The notes beneath the pieces were generated by a model that saw only the letters and a program-made list of their open reading frames with translations, did no database searches and had not been told where the DNA came from. The translations under genes and the position numbers were made by a program. A stretch of DNA of 64,000 nucleotides from Atrina japonica (lineage: Eukaryota; Mollusca; Bivalvia; Pterioida; Pinnidae). The stretch covers positions 1,382,001 to 1,446,000 of the forward strand of contig BROG01000006.1 in assembly GCA_030159075.1 (NCBI GenBank), in the 5' to 3' direction. This document shows, in pieces, positions 1 through 13,096 of this stretch; within the stretch, counting starts at the first letter, position 1, and each line of letters opens with the position of its first letter.

Positions 1-2440
1 TTATCTAAAAGTAACATAGCTACTAGTAACATCCAGAGTCAGAACTAATAGTATAAAGCCAACATCCAGAGTTGTCATGGTAAAAGATACATGTACTTCA
101 GATTCCAAATAAAAGTATCAAAAAGTAACATCCAGAGTCAGAACATTTATCTATAGCTACTATACACTAAAAGTAACATGCAACCTTTGTCACTGGTAGA
201 TACATGTACTTCAGATTCCAAATATATCAGGATAATGGCCAAAATTTTTATCTATAGCTGGCCAAAACTAAGTAACACTATAAACAACCTTGTCTAATAG
301 AGTACACCTGTACTAATAGTTCAGAGTCATCCAAAGTAACATCCAGAGTAACCTATCAGACCTAGAACCTAAAAGATAACACCTTTTATCAATAGCTCCA
401 GAGTCTATACACTAGAACCTAAAAATAAACAACCTTGTCTGGTAGATACATGTACTTCAGATTCCAAATATATCAGGATAACATTTATCTATAGCTACTA
501 CAATGTATACACCATAAATAAGACCTTCAGTCTCCAGAGCCAGAACCTAATAGATACATAAACATCCCTGTACATGTACTAATAGTTTAATCTTACAATC
601 AGAATGAAGAAAATAGTAACATCCAGAGTCAGAACCTAAAAGTAACATCCAGAGTCAGAACCTAAAAGTAACATCCAGAGTCAGAACCTTATAGAGAACA
701 CACACAACCATCCTTGTATGATAAATATATATAATTGGCAGAACCTAATTTACATCCATGGCCAAAATTTTCTCAAGAAAATGCAATCTCTAAATGTAAA
801 ATGGTCAAAAAGTGCATCTGAGTGTAAAAGTCCAGATCCAGAATAATAGTCAAAAGATACAGTAACATCAAGAGTGTCCAGTTGTAATCAGAACCTTATA
901 TCTTAAGAATACATTGGTGTGTTACATCCAGAGTCAGAACATAAAATCAGACCTATATAAAAGATATCCAGAGTGGTATGTCCAGAGTCAGAGCCAGAAC
1001 ATCTAAAGATACATTAGTGTGTTGTAGTCATCTAAAGATACATTGGTATGATGTAATCAGAATATCTAAAGATACATTAGCATGTTGTAATCAGAACCCA
1101 ATCTAAGTCAGATAAATAACATCCAGGTGTGTTGTAGTCATCAGAACCTAAAGATTCAGTTGAACCTAAAAGTGACCTAGAACCTAAAAGTTCATTAATC
1201 AAAATATCTAAAGAGTACATTAGCGTGTTGTAAATCAGAACATCTATAAGAGTACATTAGTGTGAACCTAATAGTAACATCAAGAGTCAGTAAAAGTCAT
1301 CTAAAGATACATTGATATGATGTTATCAGAATATCTAAAGATACATTGGTGAACCTGTAACATTGTAATAGTCAGAATAATCTAAAAGTAACATCAAGAG
1401 TACTAAAAGTAACATTGAACCTAAAAGCAGTGTTGTAAATCCAGAGTCAGAACCTAAAATATCAGAATAAAGATACTAAAATTGGTGTGACCTGAACCTA
1501 GTCAGAATCTAAAAGATAAGAACCATCGACGTGTTGTACATTCAGAGTAACTCTTAATAAAATATCCATGGGTGTGCTGTAACATAGTCAGAATCAGAAT
1601 ATCTAAAAGTTGATACAATCATGGTTTTGTGTCCACTCTTTGATAAATAAAGAATATTTTCTAAAGATACAAATTATAAATTGGTGTAAGGTTGTAATCA
1701 GAAACTCTTAAGTAAAGCTACTGGTACATAGAAGATACATGTCAGTGTTGTAATCAGAAACTCTAAAGATACATTTGTGTGTTGTAGTCAGAATCTAAAG
1801 ATACAATGTATACACCATAAAAACAACCTTGTGTAGATTGTAGTCAGATTCCAAATATTCAGGATAAAGATGCATTTACAACTGATCTTAATTACAACCC
1901 AATTAGAAGTTACTATAACCTTGTGTGATAAAAACATCTTGACAAATTTCAAAATGTCTAAAAATGAAGAAAATATTGTTACTTCAAAAATATCTTCTAA
2001 ATAACAAAACATCAACAACAATGTCAGAATATTACATTGGTGTGTTTAATTACAAGTACATTGGTGTGTTGTAATCCATAATCATTGGTGTGTTGTCCAC
2101 ATGAAGAACGTCATCTGTCTCAGATAAGCACAATTGGTATGATTTCGACCTTCAAATCAGATCTAAAGATAAGTCTAAAGATACATGGATACCAGTGTGT
2201 TGTAACAATATTTATGTTATCTATATTGGTGTGTTGTAATATTCCGCGAGTCACAACATTGGTGTGTTGTAAAAAGAATAATTTATAGTTGTAATTTATC
2301 TAAAGATACATAATTTTAACATTGGTGTGCTGTAGTCAGTAATATTTTAGTCAGAATCTTATAATATATCAGAAACTCTTAATATACATGGGTGTGCTAT
2401 ATATATATCAGAATATATATAATCAACAAAAATCAGAAAC
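1..2440. repeat. Scrambled minisatellite, 26- and 33-bp units
   Basis: Two motifs are mixed: AGTAACATCCAGAGTCAGAA plus cctaaa (26 bp; three clean copies at 615, 641 and 667) and 'atctaaagatacattggtgt' plus 'gttgtaatcagaa' (about 33 bp; from about 1,000). Fragments of both are joined at many odd breakpoints. It continues beyond the left edge. No coding potential. Confidence 0.8.
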
Positions 2441-2924
2441 TCTTTATTTGTGTTTTTCTTTCTATTGTTTAGTCAGAATTAACTGTCAATTTGTAGTGTG
2501 CATTAACAACTGATAATTAAAAACAATTACTATAACCTGGATACATTGTACTTAGATCTTAATTAAATTCAACTGAATTTCAGAATCATCTGAAATCGTG
2601 TAAACTCTCGGATCACCCTTTCAGATTAGACCTGTTGTTTTACTTTGACAAAGTACTTAGATCTTTTTCATTTGAATTTCAGAATCATCTTTAAAACTCT
2701 TTCCCCCTTACCTGTTGTTTTTACTACATCTTTTGTTTGTGATTATGACATTTAAGATTGACATTGTTGAGACTTTAGCCTGAAAGTGTAGAGGTAAGAT
2801 ATAAATGTCATTTTTATTGTTTACAGGTAAATTAACCTTTAAACAAAATATGACATTGATTTTTTTCTACTCACCTTACACTCGGTAAAGGTGAGATACT
2901 GGGCAAAACATCTTTATGTCTGTT

Positions 2925-3010
2925 TACTGGTGTTTAACACAAATGTCAACAAATTTTCCAGTTTATGGTGAGCACAAGTTTTTTGTTGAGGGCAAAACAC
3001 AATTACAAAC
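2925..3010 (-). mobile_element. SINE tail fragment (tRNA-Ser/Leu family)
   Basis: Only the tail side is seen: 'tgtttaacacaaatgtcaac', 'aaattttccagtttatggtg'. It then gives way to a T-rich run at 3,030-3,065. Confidence 0.5.
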
Positions 3011-3215
3011 TATTCAGAAAAACTTATCTAGTTTTTTTTGTTTTTGTTTGTTTTTGTTTTTTGTAGTTGTTGTTTTATATCCTCTAATACAAGAATTTGT
3101 CATTTATATGGAGACTACATCTATAGGTGGAGTGCCACAAATTTTAACCAGTACTTCGGACTGACACTAATGCATTAAGAGGCCATCTTCAGAAATGTGT
3201 CTTATCACAGATGAA

Positions 3216-3460
3216 TGTTAGGGAACCAACATGTAGCTCTAATAAATATTTAGTCTGAAAAGATTATATAATTTGGTTATATGGAACCTACATGTAGCTC
3301 CAAGATATCTAGTCATAAAAAATATATATTCATCAAAATATTGTTATATGGAACCTTCATTTAGCTCCAAAATATCTAGTCTTAAAAAGATTATAGTTAC
3401 TATAATTTGGTTATATGGATCCTACATATAGCTCCAAAATATCTAGTCTGAAGTATATTC
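3216..3460. repeat. Tandem repeat, about 61-68 bp, four units
   Basis: 'ttatatggaacctacatgta' plus 'gctccaaaatatctagtct' recurs with ggaacc/ggatcc at 3,222, 3,283, 3,350 and 3,418. The last units are AT-expanded. Confidence 0.85.
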
Positions 3461-3689
3461 ACTCATTTATGGTTATATGATATTGTTGATAAAAAGGAAT
3501 GCCTCAAGAAAAATATTATATACGGATGGCAAATTCCTGAGGTTAAGCTGACATATGTAAATAACATGTAAATAAATAACACTGAAAATACTATAAAAAA
3601 AAAAAAAACAATACTGATTAAAGCTTTCTTGTGTAACTTGTGTAAATTTCAAGCACAAAATTTAATTTGTTTGTTTTTGTATATGAGTA

Positions 3690-4055
3690 GTGTGTTATGC
3701 CCACTCTCAACAAGTTTTCAGTTTTATGGAGGCAGACAATTTTTAATGATTAAAGGACAGAACATAGTTATGATATGTACGAGGAAAGAGAACCCCAGCC
3801 TTCCAAAAGTAAACCGGCAAACTTACTCACAATATTATCAGCTTAGGTTCCAGTGGGGCCCAAACCCACTCTGATCAGAGGTGAGAGACACCATGCATGT
3901 TTAAAGCGTGATGCTCTTACTACTGGGCCAAGGAAACTGGCAAACTTAGTCACAAAATTATCTTAGGTTCCAGTGGGGTCCATTTAACCCACTCTGATCA
4001 GAGGTGAGAGATTTCATGGTTATAAAGTGTGATGCTATAACCAATCAGCCACAGA
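3690..4055 (-). mobile_element. tRNA-Ser/Leu-type SINE with partly duplicated head
   Basis: One element in reverse at 3,690-3,935 ('gtgttatgcccactctcaac' tail side to 'actactgggccaagg' head), followed by a second head half at 3,937-4,055 ('aaactggcaaacttagtcac' to 'aatcagccacagatcattgg'). Either a partial tandem duplication or two insertions. Confidence 0.75.
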
Positions 4056-4102
4056 TCATTGGCCCCCATAATTTGATTACAAGAAACTAAATTCATTCCT
4101 TA

Positions 4103-4324
4103 TACTGTATAGTTGTTTAATTTCACTGGGAGAAAATTTTGCGTTTTTCTGAAAAATACTTATTCACAGGTATTAAATTCCGCGCAAGATTAATTACAAA
4201 CTGTCTTTCTGATACTTCATATGTATAAGGTATTATAATCACGAGTATTTAATTTTGCGATATTTTCATTGACCGCGAATATAGCGAAATTAAATCCCCC
4301 GCAAATAAAAGCAACTATACAGTA
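4103..4324. mobile_element. 222-bp MITE with 'TACTGTATAGTTG' inverted ends
   Basis: The left end TACTGTATAGTTGTTTAATTT and the reverse-complemented right end TACTGTATAGTTGCTTTTAT match over about 13 bp. Inside are 'gcgaaattaaat' and 'ttaattttgcg' motifs in both orientations. No open frame. A related fragment with 'aattttgcgag' and 'attctcgcttaatttt' is near 47,840-47,925. Confidence 0.75.
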
Positions 4325-4361
4325 ATGTTCTTTCTATGCATACTAAACTTTTAACCCTTAG

Positions 4362-4736
4362 TTAAAGGGGCATTTGTTGTGTCTACCGAAAAAATTATTT
4401 CCATATTTTCTACATTTTTTTTTTACTTGTACTTGATATACAATAACAAATAAGAGCTATACACATACATGAAAAATCGTATATTCCTATATATTTTGCC
4501 AAAATAAAGTCAGGTCCATTGTGGTATTTATATACAAACAGTAAGGTTGAGTTAATCAACTGCAATTGAAAAAGTGCCAAACCTGGGTTCCTCAAGCAAT
4601 TTTCACAAAATGTATAGGAATTTAAGAATTTTTATGTCTGTATTTATCTCATTTTTGTTATTGTTTATTAATTCATTTTAACTGTAGAAAATTTTTTTTT
4701 TAAAAAAATCAAAAACCACAGCTAATACCCCTTTCA
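4362..4736 (+). mobile_element. MITE with 'TTAAAGGGGCATT' inverted ends, copy 1
   Basis: The left end TTAAAGGGGCATTTGTTGTG and the reverse complement of the right end TTGAAAGGGGTATTAGCTG form imperfect inverted repeats. The interior ('aataagagctatacaca', 'cctatatattttg', 'gttgagttaatcaa', 'cctcaagcaattttcaca') is shared with the copy at 39,648. No coding capacity. Confidence 0.8.
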
Positions 4737-5567
4737 ATAAAACTTGCACAGCTTTGAAGACTTATTATTATAAAACATATGCACATAATAATTTTGTAAT
4801 CCAGATGTTTGAGAGATCCAATATTTTAGAGACTTCAAAAGTATTATGACATATGTTCAATTTTTTTTACTCTATCTTTAAGCTTTATAAGACCCACATT
4901 GTGTCAGCTACGGACACGGAAACTTTTCCTTTACAGTTAAATCTAAATACATGTACCGGTACATTTTTTTTCCTTTATACAGTTGGAGTCTATAAATACA
5001 CGTAGGCTACATGATTCTGTATGAAAATTGGTGATAAAGGAACCACCATATTTACAGACGACAAACATTTCTTGCTATTTGACACACTATGATGAATGAA
5101 AACTAACAGGTGAGTGACTCAGGTGACCTTACAAAACAACAGGTAAACAAAACACCTGTGATTATTATCTTATGATAATTAATGTCAACTTTGATTAAAT
5201 CTGTGTACGAGACCAAACATCTATTAGATCTGATGTATGATTTGTATCTATGTCAGTTTAAAAGATCATATCTATGTTTACAGGTATAAAACTATCTACA
5301 AGACAATACAAGTTAAAGTAAACACATATATGCGGTCAATTATCAAACAAAACATCTGACCTTCCTGTATTCCCAGCACTTCATCTGGTCAATTTTATTG
5401 TGTTCTCAATATTCAAGATGGACAAATGAAACATTCCACAGTCAAGATATTGTAATCTTGAATTTGTATGTACATCTATGTATTATATCACAAGGGACCA
5501 CTACAGTGATGGACTTCATACATCTTGATAAAGTTTTAAATGTTGATAATTATAATAGGTGGTCAGT
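4737..5567. other. AT-rich sequence, no feature seen
   Basis: No coding frame of note, no repeat with a clear unit. Likewise 2,445-2,920, apart from a roughly 100-bp diverged duplication of 'gtacttagatctt' and 'tttcagaatcatct' at 2,550-2,715. Confidence 0.6.
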
Positions 5568-6605
5568 AAATAGGTCTGAGTGTTGTACTAACAGTCACTT
5601 AATGTTGAGATACACATATACAGTATATAGGTCTGAGTGTTGTTTCTAACAGCCACTTAATGTTGAGATACATATATACAGTATATAGGTCTGAGTGTTG
5701 TTTCTAACAGCCACTTAATGTTGAGATACATATATACAGTATATAGGTCTGAGTGTTGTTTCTAACAGCCACTTAATGTTGAGATACATATATACAGTAT
5801 ATAGGTCTGAGTGCTGTTCTAACAGCCACTTAATGTTGAGATACATATATACAGTATATAGGTCTGAGTGTTGTTTCTAACAGCCACTTAATGTTGAATA
5901 CATATATACAGTATATAGGTCCGAGTGCTGTTCTAACAGCCACTTAATGTTGAGATATATACACATATACAGTATGTAGGTCTGAGTCTGAGTACTAACA
6001 GCCACTTAATATTGAGATCATACACATATACAGTATGTAGGTCTGAGTGCTGTACTAACAGCCACTTTATGTTGAGATACATGTGTACAGTAAATACATC
6101 TGAGTGCTGTACTAACAGCCAATTAATGTTGAGATACATATATACAATAAATAGGTCTAACACTGTACTAACAGCCAATTAATGTTGAGATATATATTGT
6201 ATATATAATATATAGGTCTAACACTGTACTAACAGCCAATTAATGTTGAGATACATATGTACAATATATAGGTCTAACACTGTACTAACAGCCAATTAAT
6301 GTTGAGATACATATATATAATATATAGGTCTAACACTGTACTAACAGCCACTTAATGTTGAGATATATATTGTATATATAATATATAGGTCTAACACCGT
6401 ACTAACAGCCAATTAATGTTGAGATACATATATACAATATATAGGTCAACACTGTACTAACAGCCAATTAATGTTGAGATGCATAGTGTATATATAATAT
6501 ATAGGTCTAACACTGTACTAACAGCCAATTAATGTTGAGATGCATAGTGTATATATAATATATAGGTCTAACACTGTACTAAAAGCCAATTAATATTGAG
6601 ATACA
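5568..6605. repeat. 58-bp minisatellite, about 18 units
   Basis: The unit contains 'tataggtctgagtgttgttt', 'ctaacagccacttaatgttg' and 'agatacatatatacag'. From about 6,150 rightwards a variant with 'ggtctaacactgtactaaca' and 'gccaattaatgttgag' takes over, so the array has two homogenised halves. Confidence 0.92.
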
Positions 6606-6642
6606 TATACTATATACATATACACAGTTGACAACCATACAA

Positions 6643-6815
6643 GGCCTCCGTGGCTGAGTGGTTAGAGCATTGTGCTTTGAACCATGAAGTTTTTCACTTC
6701 TGATCAGTGCAGGTTTGAGCCCCATTAGAACCTAAGCTGATTTTTGTGAGAAAGTTTGCAAGTTTTGAAAGTTTGATGGTCTCTTCCCTGTACACTGCAA
6801 CTGGGTTTTCTATTT
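6643..6815 (+). mobile_element. tRNA-Ser/Leu-type SINE, 3'-truncated
   Basis: ggcctccgtggctgagtggt head, 'cttctgatcagtgcaggttt' B-box region and body to 'ggtctcttccctgtacactg', then lost. It follows the 58-bp array and precedes a CT-rich tract. Confidence 0.82.
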
Positions 6816-6874
6816 GGCAAAAATTTGTACTTGGCGAGAATTGGTATTTGATGAGAATTGGCACTTGATGAGGT

Positions 6875-6966
6875 CAACACTCTCTCTCTCTCTTAATCTC
6901 TCATATACTCTCTACTCTACTCAGTCTCTCTCCATCTCCTCTCTCTCTGAGTCTCTCTCATCTGAA
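6875..6966. repeat. CT-rich simple repeat
   Basis: Runs of CTCT with Taa/Tca interruptions, followed by (TA)8 at 6,981-6,998. Confidence 0.8.
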
Positions 6967-6999
6967 CCATATTTTACTTCTGATATATATATATATATA

Positions 7000-7500
7000 A
7001 CCTAAGCTATTTATATAGAAAGTTTGCAAGTTTTGAAATCCCATTTTCTTTTAAAAAAACTGAAAACTTTTACTTCCAAGCCAATTATTTTCATTACCAA
7101 CTTAACTCACTTATTTTGATTATTTTGTTCCCCTTCTATTTCAAAAATATCCGTGTTCAAATGTACCTTTAACAGACCACCTCGCTAATCAGTAAACTTT
7201 AAGACAGTCATTTAGATGGTTAATTACAAAAATAAAGTTTTGTTATGACAAGACCATCATGGTTAACCATATATGAAGTTTCTAAATAAAGAACTGCAGA
7301 CACTATCAAACACTGACAGAACAAATACATACAAAAATGTTACAATGATATCTTATAAATATTTTATACTTCCTGAATCCACTGCACTTTCTTTGCAATC
7401 TTTGAGATATAAAACTATATATCTAGATCTAGGAACGTAATCAAATAGTTATAATACATGTAGCAGTTTGAATCAGAAAAAAAAACCAGTGACCACTGAG
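7000..7500. other. AT-rich sequence, no feature seen
   Basis: Nothing identified between the SINE/CT-rich tract and the 19-bp array. Confidence 0.6.
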
Positions 7501-7504
7501 AACT

Positions 7505-10500
7505 CATCATTCCAGTAAGAACTAAACAGTCCAATAAGAACTACACAGCCCAATAAGAACTAAATAGTCCACTGAGAACTAAAGAGTGTAGAAAGAACTA
7601 TCAGTCCAGTAAAAACTAAAAAGTTTAGTGAGAAAAGAAACAGTCACAATAAGAACTATACAGTCAAATGAGATACAAAAAAGTCAATAGTAAGAACTAA
7701 TCAGTCCAATAAAAACTAATGAGTCTAGTAAGAACTAAACATTCTAGTAAGAACTAAATAGTCCAATAAAAACAAAACAGTCCAGTGATAACTAAACAGT
7801 CCAGTAAGAACTAAACATTCAAATAAGAATAAAGCAGTCCAGTAAGAACTAAACAGTCGAATAAGAACAAAACAGTCAAGTGAGAACAAAACAGTCCAAT
7901 AAGAACAAAACAGTCCAGTGAGAACAAAACAGTCCAGTAAGAACTAAACAGTCAAGTGAGAACAAAACAGTCCAATAAGAACAAAACAATTAAGTGAGAA
8001 CAAAACAATCCAGTAAGAAGTAAACAGTCAAGTGAGAACAGAACAGTCCAGAAAGAACAAAACAGTCAAGTGAAAAAAAAACAGTCCACTAAGAACAAAA
8101 CAGTCAAGTGAGAACAAAACAGTCCAATAAGAACAAAACAGTGAAGTGAGAAAAAAACAGTCCAGTAATAACAAAACAGACAAATGAGAACAAAAGAGTC
8201 CAATAAGAACAAAACAGTCCAGTGAGAACAAAATAGTCCAGTAAGAACAAAACAGTCAAGTGAGAACAAAACAGTCCAGTAAGAACTAAAAAGTCAAGTG
8301 AGAACAGAACAGTCCAGAAAGAACAAAACAGACAAGTGAGAACAAAACAGTCCAATAAGAACAAAACAGTCCAGTGAGAAAAAAACAGTCCAATAAGAAC
8401 AAAACAGTCAAGTGAGAACAAAACAGTCCAGTAAGAACTAAACAGTCAAGTGAGAACAGAACAGTCCAGAAAGAACAAAACAATCAAGTGAAAACAAAAC
8501 AGTCCACTAAGAACAAAACAGTCAATTGAGAACAAAACAGTCCAGTAAGAACAAAACAGTGAAGTGAGAACAAAACAGTCCACTAAGAACAAAACAGACA
8601 AGTGAGAACAAAACAGTCCAATAAGAACAAAACAGTCCAGTGAGAACAAAATAGTCCAGTAAGAACAAAGCAGTTAGGAGAGAACAAAACAGTCCAGTAA
8701 GAACAAAACAGTCCAATAAGAACAAAAGTCCAGTACGAACAAAACAGTCCAGTAAGAACAAAACAGTCCAGTAAGAACAAAACAGTCAAGTGAGAACAAA
8801 ACAGTCCAATAAGAACAAAACAGTTCAATAAGAACAAAACAGTCCAGTAAGAACAAAACAGTCCAATAAGAACAAAAGTCCAGTAGGAACAAAATAGTCC
8901 AGTAAGAACAAAACAGTCCAGTGAGAACAAAACAGTCCAGTAAGAACAAAACAGTCAAATGAGAACAAAACAGTCCAATAAGAACAAAACAGTACAGTAA
9001 GAACAAAACAGTAGTAAGAACAAAACAGTCCAGTAAAAAATCAGCCCAGAGAAAACCAATCAGTGTAGTAAGAATTAAATAGTCCAGTAAGAACTTATCA
9101 GTCCAATAAAAATAAAACAGTCCAGCAAGAACTAAACAGTCCAGTAAGAACTAAACAGCCCAATAAGAACTAAATAGTCTACTGAGAACTAAATTGTAGA
9201 AAGAACTATCAGTCCAGTAAAAACTAAAAAGTTTAGTGAGAACTAAACAGTCCAATAAGAACTAAACAGTCCAGTGAGAACTAAAAAGTCTAGTAAGAAC
9301 TAATCAGTCCAATAAAAACTGATGAGTCCAGTAAGAACTAATCATTCCAGTAAGAACTAAACAGCCCAATAAAAACAAAACAGTCCAGTGATAACTAAAC
9401 AGTCCAGTAAGAACTAAACATTCAAATAAGGATAAAGCAGTCCAGAAAGAACTAAACAGTCAAATAAGAACAAAACAGTCCAATAAGAACAAAACAATCA
9501 AGTGAGAACAAAACAGTACAGTAAGAACAAAACATTCCAATAAGAACAAAACAGTCCAGTAAGAACAAAACAGTCAAGTTAGAACAAAACAGTTCAGTGA
9601 GAACAAAAAAGTCATATGAGAACAAAACAGTCCAATAAGAACAAAACAGTCCAGTAAGAACAAAACACTCCAGTAAGAACAAAACAGTCAATTGAGAACA
9701 AAACAGTCCAGTAAGAACAAAACAGTCCAGTGAGAACAAAACAGTCCATTAAGAACAAAACAGTTCAATAAGAACAAAACAGTCCAGTAAGAACAAAACA
9801 GTTCAGTAAAAACAAAACAATTAAGTGAGAACAAAACTGTCCAATAAGAACAAAACAGTCAAGTAAGAACAAAACAGTCCAGTTAGAACAAAACAGTCAA
9901 GTGAGAACAAAACAGTTCAGTAAGAACAAAAAAGTCATATGAGAACAAAACAGTCCAATAAGAACAAAACAGTCCAGTAAGAACAAAACAGTACAGTAAG
10001 AACAAAACAGTCCAGTAAGAACAAAACACTCCAGTAAGAACAAAACAGTCAATTGAGAACAAAACAGTACAGTAAGAACAAAACAGTCCAGTAAGAACAA
10101 AACAGTCAATTGAGAACAAAACAGTACAGTAAGAACAAAACAGTCCAGTGAGAACAAAAAAGTCCAATAAGAACAAAACAGTCCAGTAAGAACAAAACAG
10201 TCCAGTAAAAACAAAACAGTCAATTGAGAACAAAACAGTACAGTAAGAACAAAACAGTCCAGTGAGAACAAAAAAGTCCAATAAGAACAAAACAGTCCAG
10301 TAAGAACAAAACAGTCTAATAAGAACAAAACAGTCCAGTAAGGACAAAGCAGTCAAGTGAGAACAAAACAGTCCAGTAAAAAATCAGCCCAGAGAAAACC
10401 AATCAGTCCAGTGAGAACTAAACAGTCCAGTAAGAACTAAACAGCCAAATAAGAACTAAAAAGTCCAGAGAGAACTAAATAGTGTAAAAAGAACTATCGG

Positions 10501-11845
10501 TCCAGTAAAATCTAAAAAGTCCAGTAAGAACTAATCATTCTAGTAAGAACTAAACAGTCCAATAAAAACAAAACAGTCCAGCGATAACTAAACAGTCCAG
10601 TAAGAACTAAACATTCAAATAAGGATAAAGCAGTCCAGTCCAGTAAGAACAAAACAATCAAGTGAGAACAAAACAGTCCAGTAAGAACAAACAGTCCAGT
10701 GAGAACAAAACAGTCCAGTAAGAACAAAACAGTCCAGTAAGAACAAAACAGTCAAGTGAGAACAAAACAGTCCAGTAAGAACAAAACAGTCAAGTGAAAA
10801 CAAAAAAGTCCAATAAGAACAAAACAGCCCAGTAAGAACAAAACAGTCCAATAAGAACAAAACAGTCCAATAAGAACAAAATAGTCCAGTAAGAACAAAA
10901 CAGTCCAGTATGAACAAAACAGTCCAGTGAAAACAAAACAGTCAAGTAAGAACAAAACAGTCAAGTGAGATCAAAACAGTCCAGTAAGAACAAACAGTCC
11001 AGTGAGAACAAAACAGTCCAGTAAGAACTAAACAGTCCAGTAAGAACAAAACAGTCAAGTGAGAACAAAACAGCCCAGTAAGAACAAAACAGTCAAGTGA
11101 AAACAAAAAAGTCCAATAAGAACAAAACAGCCCAGTAAGAACAAAACAGTCCAATAAGAACAAAACAGTCGAATAAGAACAAAATAGTCCAGTAAGAACA
11201 AAACAGTCCAGTGAAAACAAAACAGTCCAGTAAGAACAAAACAGTCAAGTGAGATCAAAACAGTCCAATAAGAACTAAACAGTCCAGTAAGAACAAAACA
11301 GTAGTAAGAACAAAACAGTCCAGTAAGAACAAAATAGTCCAGTAAGAACAAAACAGTCAAGTGAGAACAAAACAGTCCAATAAGAACAAAACAGTCCAGT
11401 AGTAAGAACAAAACAGTCCAGTAAGAACAAAACAGTCCAGTGAGAACAAAACAGTCCAGTAAGTCCAGTAAGAAAAAAACAGTCCAATAAGAACAGAACA
11501 GTCCAGTAAGAACAAAACAGTCCAATAAGAACAAAACAGTCAAGTGAGAACAAAACAGTCCAGTAAGAACAAAACAGTCCAGTAAGAACAAAACAGTCCA
11601 GTAAGAACAAAATAGTCAAGTGAGAATAAAACAGTCCAGTAAGAACAAAACAGTCCACTAAGAACAAAACAGTCCAGTGAGAACAAAACAGTCAAGTGAG
11701 AATAAAACAGTCCAGTAAGAACAAAACAGTCCAGTAAGAACAAAACAGTCCAGTGAGAACAAAACAGTCAAGTGAGAATAAAACAGTCCAGTAAGAACAA
11801 AACAGTCCAGTAAGAACTAATTCATCAAATAAGAACTAAGAACAA
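7505..11845. repeat. 19-bp minisatellite, about 4.3 kb, with higher-order blocks
   Basis: Unit AAGAACAAAACAGTCCAGT, repeated about 225 times with variants (AAGT/CAAT for CAGT, ACTAAAC for ACAAAAC). Because 19 is not a multiple of three and the minus strand of the unit has no stop, all three minus frames stay open for long stretches (Leu/Phe/Cys-rich, up to 178 codons). There is no start context or non-repeat flank, so I do not read them as genes. A distinctive 'aactaaac'-rich segment recurs at about 7,510-7,870, 9,055-9,450 and 10,375-10,640, showing duplications of roughly 1.6 and 1.3 kb. Confidence 0.97.
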
Positions 11846-11860
11846 ATCCAGTGTGTTACA

Positions 11861-11937
11861 CTTGAACAACAATGGACTCGTCTGTAAATCAATGACTTAG
11901 ACCAGTCCAAATGTGTCTTTAGGGGTAAAAGGTTTAA
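11861..11937 (-). mobile_element. Partial MITE, 'TTAACTCATTCACCCCT' family, reversed
   Basis: Contains the family core in reverse ('tctgtaaatcaatgacttag', 'accagtccaaatgtgtcttt', then aggggta). The left inverted end is lost next to the 19-bp minisatellite. Confidence 0.7.
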
Positions 11938-11939
11938 AG

Positions 11940-12550
11940 AAATTTGAATGTATTGAGACAAATCTATAGCATAGGTCAATAGTCCGACACTTCACCCAGG
12001 TGATGTCACCATGTTGGTGAGAGCTCCTTAGCAGGACAACATTTGATAAAAGACTGATATTTTGGATATTAGATGTAAATTAAAACTAAATGTTATCGTA
12101 ATCATTTATCACGTTTATTAAATGATAAAATATGGTAATTAATCAATATTATAAATTTTCTGAGATGAAACTTCCATGTTTTGAATATGCTTATTATTAA
12201 ACTATTAAGATAAATAATGACAAATTAGTGATTATATTAGAATATGTTAATTAATCATTACAGCAATGACGAGTAATCAATCATGTTGGAGTATTCAAAC
12301 ATTTTAATGGAAAACAGAAAACACGAAGTTACCGTGTATATAGTCTGTTAATGATTAAAGTTACTGTGTGAGCTGCTCGCTATGTACATGCATAATTCAT
12401 TACTTTAATTTCTGTATATGGCTCCCATTGTCTTAGTTCTTTTCCTATCTATCTTTCGATCATAACACCTCTTACTTCTTGAGTTCATATTTTGTTTAAG
12501 GTTCTGAAAAAGTTTGCCATTTAACTTGGTGGGTTGTCAACAGTCTCCTA
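11940..12550. other. AT-rich sequence, no feature seen
   Basis: No coding or repeat signal. The same holds for 13,280-13,540, 13,655-14,160 and 14,890-15,380, where only short AT-rich frames occur. Confidence 0.55.
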
Positions 12551-12551
12551 C

Positions 12552-12736
12552 TACAGAGGAACCTTGCCTAAAGATCATGTCGCTTAGGAGACCACCTCAC
12601 ATTTCACACCACTTGTTTTCAATCTCTTGATAGATTTTTAAATTTTACAGAACCTTATTTAAGAAACCACCTCACAAATTATAAGACCACTTTGAGCCAG
12701 TCAGTTAAGGGGTCTTCATAGCAAGGTTCTACTGTA
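12552..12736. mobile_element. 185-bp MITE, diverged member of the 'TACAGTGGAACC' family
   Basis: Ends are TACAGAGGAACCTTGCCTA and the reverse complement of TACAGTAGAACCTTGCTATG; inside are several 'agaccacctcac' motifs. Similar size and layout to the 182-bp copies, but with 'CCTTGCTA' in the ends, suggesting a subfamily. Confidence 0.75.
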
Positions 12737-12769
12737 TTTTGTTTACTATGATATAAATAGAGAATAGTA

Positions 12770-12975
12770 GTTCATAGAATTATCTTATTAAGTTATCTAA
12801 ACTGAAAAGATGATGATGATGATGATGATGATATAAATAGAGAATAGAAGTACATAGAATTATATTATTAAGATATCTAAACTGAAAAGATGATGATGAT
12901 GATGATGATGATATAAATAGAGAATAGAAGTACATAGAATTATTTTATTAAGATATCTAAAATGAAAATATGATA

Positions 12976-13010
<35 letters not shown>

Positions 13011-13012
13011 AA
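12770..13012. repeat. Three about 80-bp units, each with a (GAT)n tract
   Basis: 'gatataaatagagaatagaa', 'gtacatagaattat' and 'aagatatctaaactgaaaag' recur three times, each followed by seven or more GAT triplets. Confidence 0.9.
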
Positions 13013-13096
13013 ATATATAATCTAAAAATAGACTGAAACTTATTAGTATTCATGCATTTAGGTTGTAATTATTGGATTCCTTATGATGATTCTTTG

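Noticed and set aside
7505..11845. Many minus-strand open frames of 65-178 codons rich in Leu, Phe and Cys
   Set aside because: They are frame readings of the stop-free 19-bp unit; frames overlap each other in all three registers, with no unique flanks or start context.
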